This document shows positions 5,425 to 5,886 of a stretch of 5,886 nt of DNA, one piece after another. Made by a program: the position numbers and the translations under genes. The DNA is taken from the NCBI GenBank assembly GCA_003151215.1, contig PLXB01000205.1, forward strand, positions 1 to 5,886, in the 5' to 3' direction. The stretch comes from Ignavibacteriota bacterium (GTDB lineage: Bacteria > Bacteroidota > Kapaibacteriia > Palsa-1295). The first letter of the stretch is position 1, and each line of letters starts with the position of its first letter. Below the pieces are notes generated by a model, which worked only from the letters and a program-made list of their open reading frames with translations, was not told where the DNA came from and ran no database searches.

Positions 5425-5655
5425 TCAGGAAGCTTTCGAAGTGCTTCTGGATTTCCCTTGATCGTCATCCTCGGTATCACGAGCACTCTGACCGCCTTGA
5501 TTTTGTCTGCCTGCGGTGGTAGAGGTACTACTTTGTCCTTGTTTCTGTTGAGTGGAAGCGTTCTGACCGCTTTTCCCCATGCTGTCCTGATCGATTCCTG
5601 ACTTGTTGCCGGACTGGTTCTTATCTTTGTTGGTGGGTTCATTATAGTTATCCAT
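5425..5655 (-). CDS. Small hydrophilic Q/N/S/G-rich protein, probably intrinsically disordered
   Basis: A 76-residue minus-strand reading frame from ATG at 5655 to TGA at 5425. The sequence (MDNYNEPTNKDKNQSGNKSG...) has 11 glutamines and many Ser, Gly, Asn, Asp and Lys, and almost no hydrophobic residues. It has no signal peptide and no membrane segment. This composition is typical of small stress-associated or desiccation-type hydrophilic proteins that are often annotated as hypothetical in Bacteroidota, but I do not recognise a family. Support for coding: the frame is open and compositionally coherent, the overlapping minus frame (5388-5642) makes an ordinary shadow sequence, and the gene points into a bidirectional terminator. 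The leader before ATG (CTATCTAAACAAT) is A/T-rich without Shine-Dalgarno, as elsewhere in the window. A regulated stress gene beside ku is plausible but inferred. Confidence 0.7.
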   Translation of the reverse strand: MDNYNEPTNKDKNQSGNKSGIDQDSMGKSGQNASTQQKQGQSSTSTTAGRQNQGGQSARDTEDDDQGKSRSTSKAS

Positions 5656-5825
5656 ATTGTTTAGATAGTTAAATAGTGATTGATCCGCTTCTCATCAGAA
5701 GGATGATCGTCCCATGATGATAAGCCTTTACTTCTATTGGAAAATGAAACTTTACATTTAACGGCTCTTTAAAAAGCGCAGTATAAATTTCCGTTTCAAT
5801 TCCTGTATTAAAACAGAAACACTTT
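5656..5825. other. Intergenic stretch before the minus-strand small gene
   Basis: Apart from the hairpin at 5683-5704 I see no clear gene. A 60-codon minus frame crosses it (5669-5851, GTG start), but its translation is irregular and matches nothing I recognise. A/T-rich segments around 5660-5680 and 5745-5790 could hold the promoter of the small gene. Confidence 0.5.
5683..5704 (-). promoter_or_regulatory. Short hairpin in the leader of the minus-strand small gene
   Basis: On the plus strand CTTCT (5688-5692) and AGAAG (5697-5701) form a perfect 5-bp stem with a CATC loop, and flanking ATCC/GGAT can extend it with a bulge. It lies 28 bases upstream of the minus-strand ATG at 5655. No T-run follows on the minus strand, so an upstream terminator is not well supported; a leader structure is possible. 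Confidence 0.3.
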
Positions 5826-5886
5826 TCATGGCGTCGTTTTGCCTGCAACACCCGGTGCTAAGTTATCAATGCCCGAACTTGCATCT
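5826..5886 (-). CDS. Possible C-terminal end of a minus-strand gene running off the window
   Basis: From the right edge, one minus frame reads DASSGIDNLAPGVAGKTTP and stops at TGA (5826-5828). The residues and codons look protein-like, and a gene ending here would leave a sensible 170-base leader before the small gene at 5655. Nineteen open codons can easily occur by chance, so this is tentative. A plus-strand ATG at 5869 (MPELAS) is a competing reading. No family can be named. Confidence 0.25.
   Translation of the reverse strand, partial: DASSGIDNLAPGVAGKTTP

Noticed and set aside
5388..5642. An 84-codon minus-strand frame overlapping the Q/S-rich gene.
   Set aside because: It is the shifted-frame shadow; the 5425-5655 frame has the coherent composition and a better ATG context.
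5793..5820. A 28-base stretch beginning GTTTCAATTCCTG and ending in GAAAC resembles a type I/III CRISPR repeat.
   Set aside because: It occurs once, with no second copy, spacer pattern or cas gene in the window.
5757..5829. A 23-codon minus-strand frame beginning at an ATG that overlaps the TGA of the edge frame (MKSVSVLIQELKRKF...).
   Set aside because: Too short and without any leader signal or recognisable motif.
5669..5851. A 60-codon minus-strand frame with GTG start upstream of the small hydrophilic gene.
   Set aside because: Its translation is irregular, matches no family I know, and conflicts with the more protein-like edge frame ending at 5826; an in-frame stop lies just upstream of its start.

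Overview
The window is a chromosomal segment of moderate to low GC, from a bacterium that I would place, with modest confidence, in the Bacteroidota/Chlorobiota/Ignavibacteria (FCB) group. The grounds are that start codons mostly follow A/T-rich leaders with no convincing Shine-Dalgarno sequence (before 2328, 4516 and, on the minus strand, 5655), and that the radical SAM protein ends in a short 'F-x-R-P-G' tail of the kind I associate with that group. No rRNA, tRNA, insertion sequence or CRISPR array is present.

Left part (1-1998), central metabolism. The window opens inside accC (biotin carboxylase of acetyl-CoA carboxylase; about the first 78 residues lie outside). It is followed by gcvH (lipoyl carrier protein of the glycine cleavage system) and a small VOC/glyoxalase-fold protein that starts with GTG. 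A perfect 10-bp inverted repeat begins at the accC stop codon, so gcvH and the VOC gene may form a separate transcription unit.

Middle gap (1999-2327), 329 bases without a credible gene. It holds two copies of a 14-bp sequence in opposite orientation (2087-2100 and 2310-2323). Each contains the near-perfect palindrome ATAGG-NN-CCTAT, and the second ends four bases before the next start codon. They look like paired operators, or less likely the ends of a small element. A GC-rich potential hairpin follows the first copy.

Right part (2328-5301), a run of four same-strand genes with a DNA-damage or stress flavour: an SplB-like radical SAM protein of the PA0069 type, a DoxX-family membrane protein, a DUF488 protein overlapping doxX by 10 bases, and Ku, the DNA-end-binding protein of bacterial non-homologous end joining. 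The partner ligase (LigD) is not in the window. The radical SAM gene ends in seven Gs placed in slippery-heptamer phase directly before its stop. A -1 shift there would add a 24-residue hydrophobic tail.

Right end (5302-5886). A strong intrinsic terminator closes ku and probably also serves a convergent minus-strand gene for a 76-residue, very hydrophilic, Q/N/S/G-rich protein. Beyond that is a leader-like stretch with a short hairpin and possibly the last 19 codons of another minus-strand gene running off the edge.

I see no wholly new system. The points most worth checking are the paired palindromes controlling the repair-flavoured cluster and the poly-G frameshift candidate.
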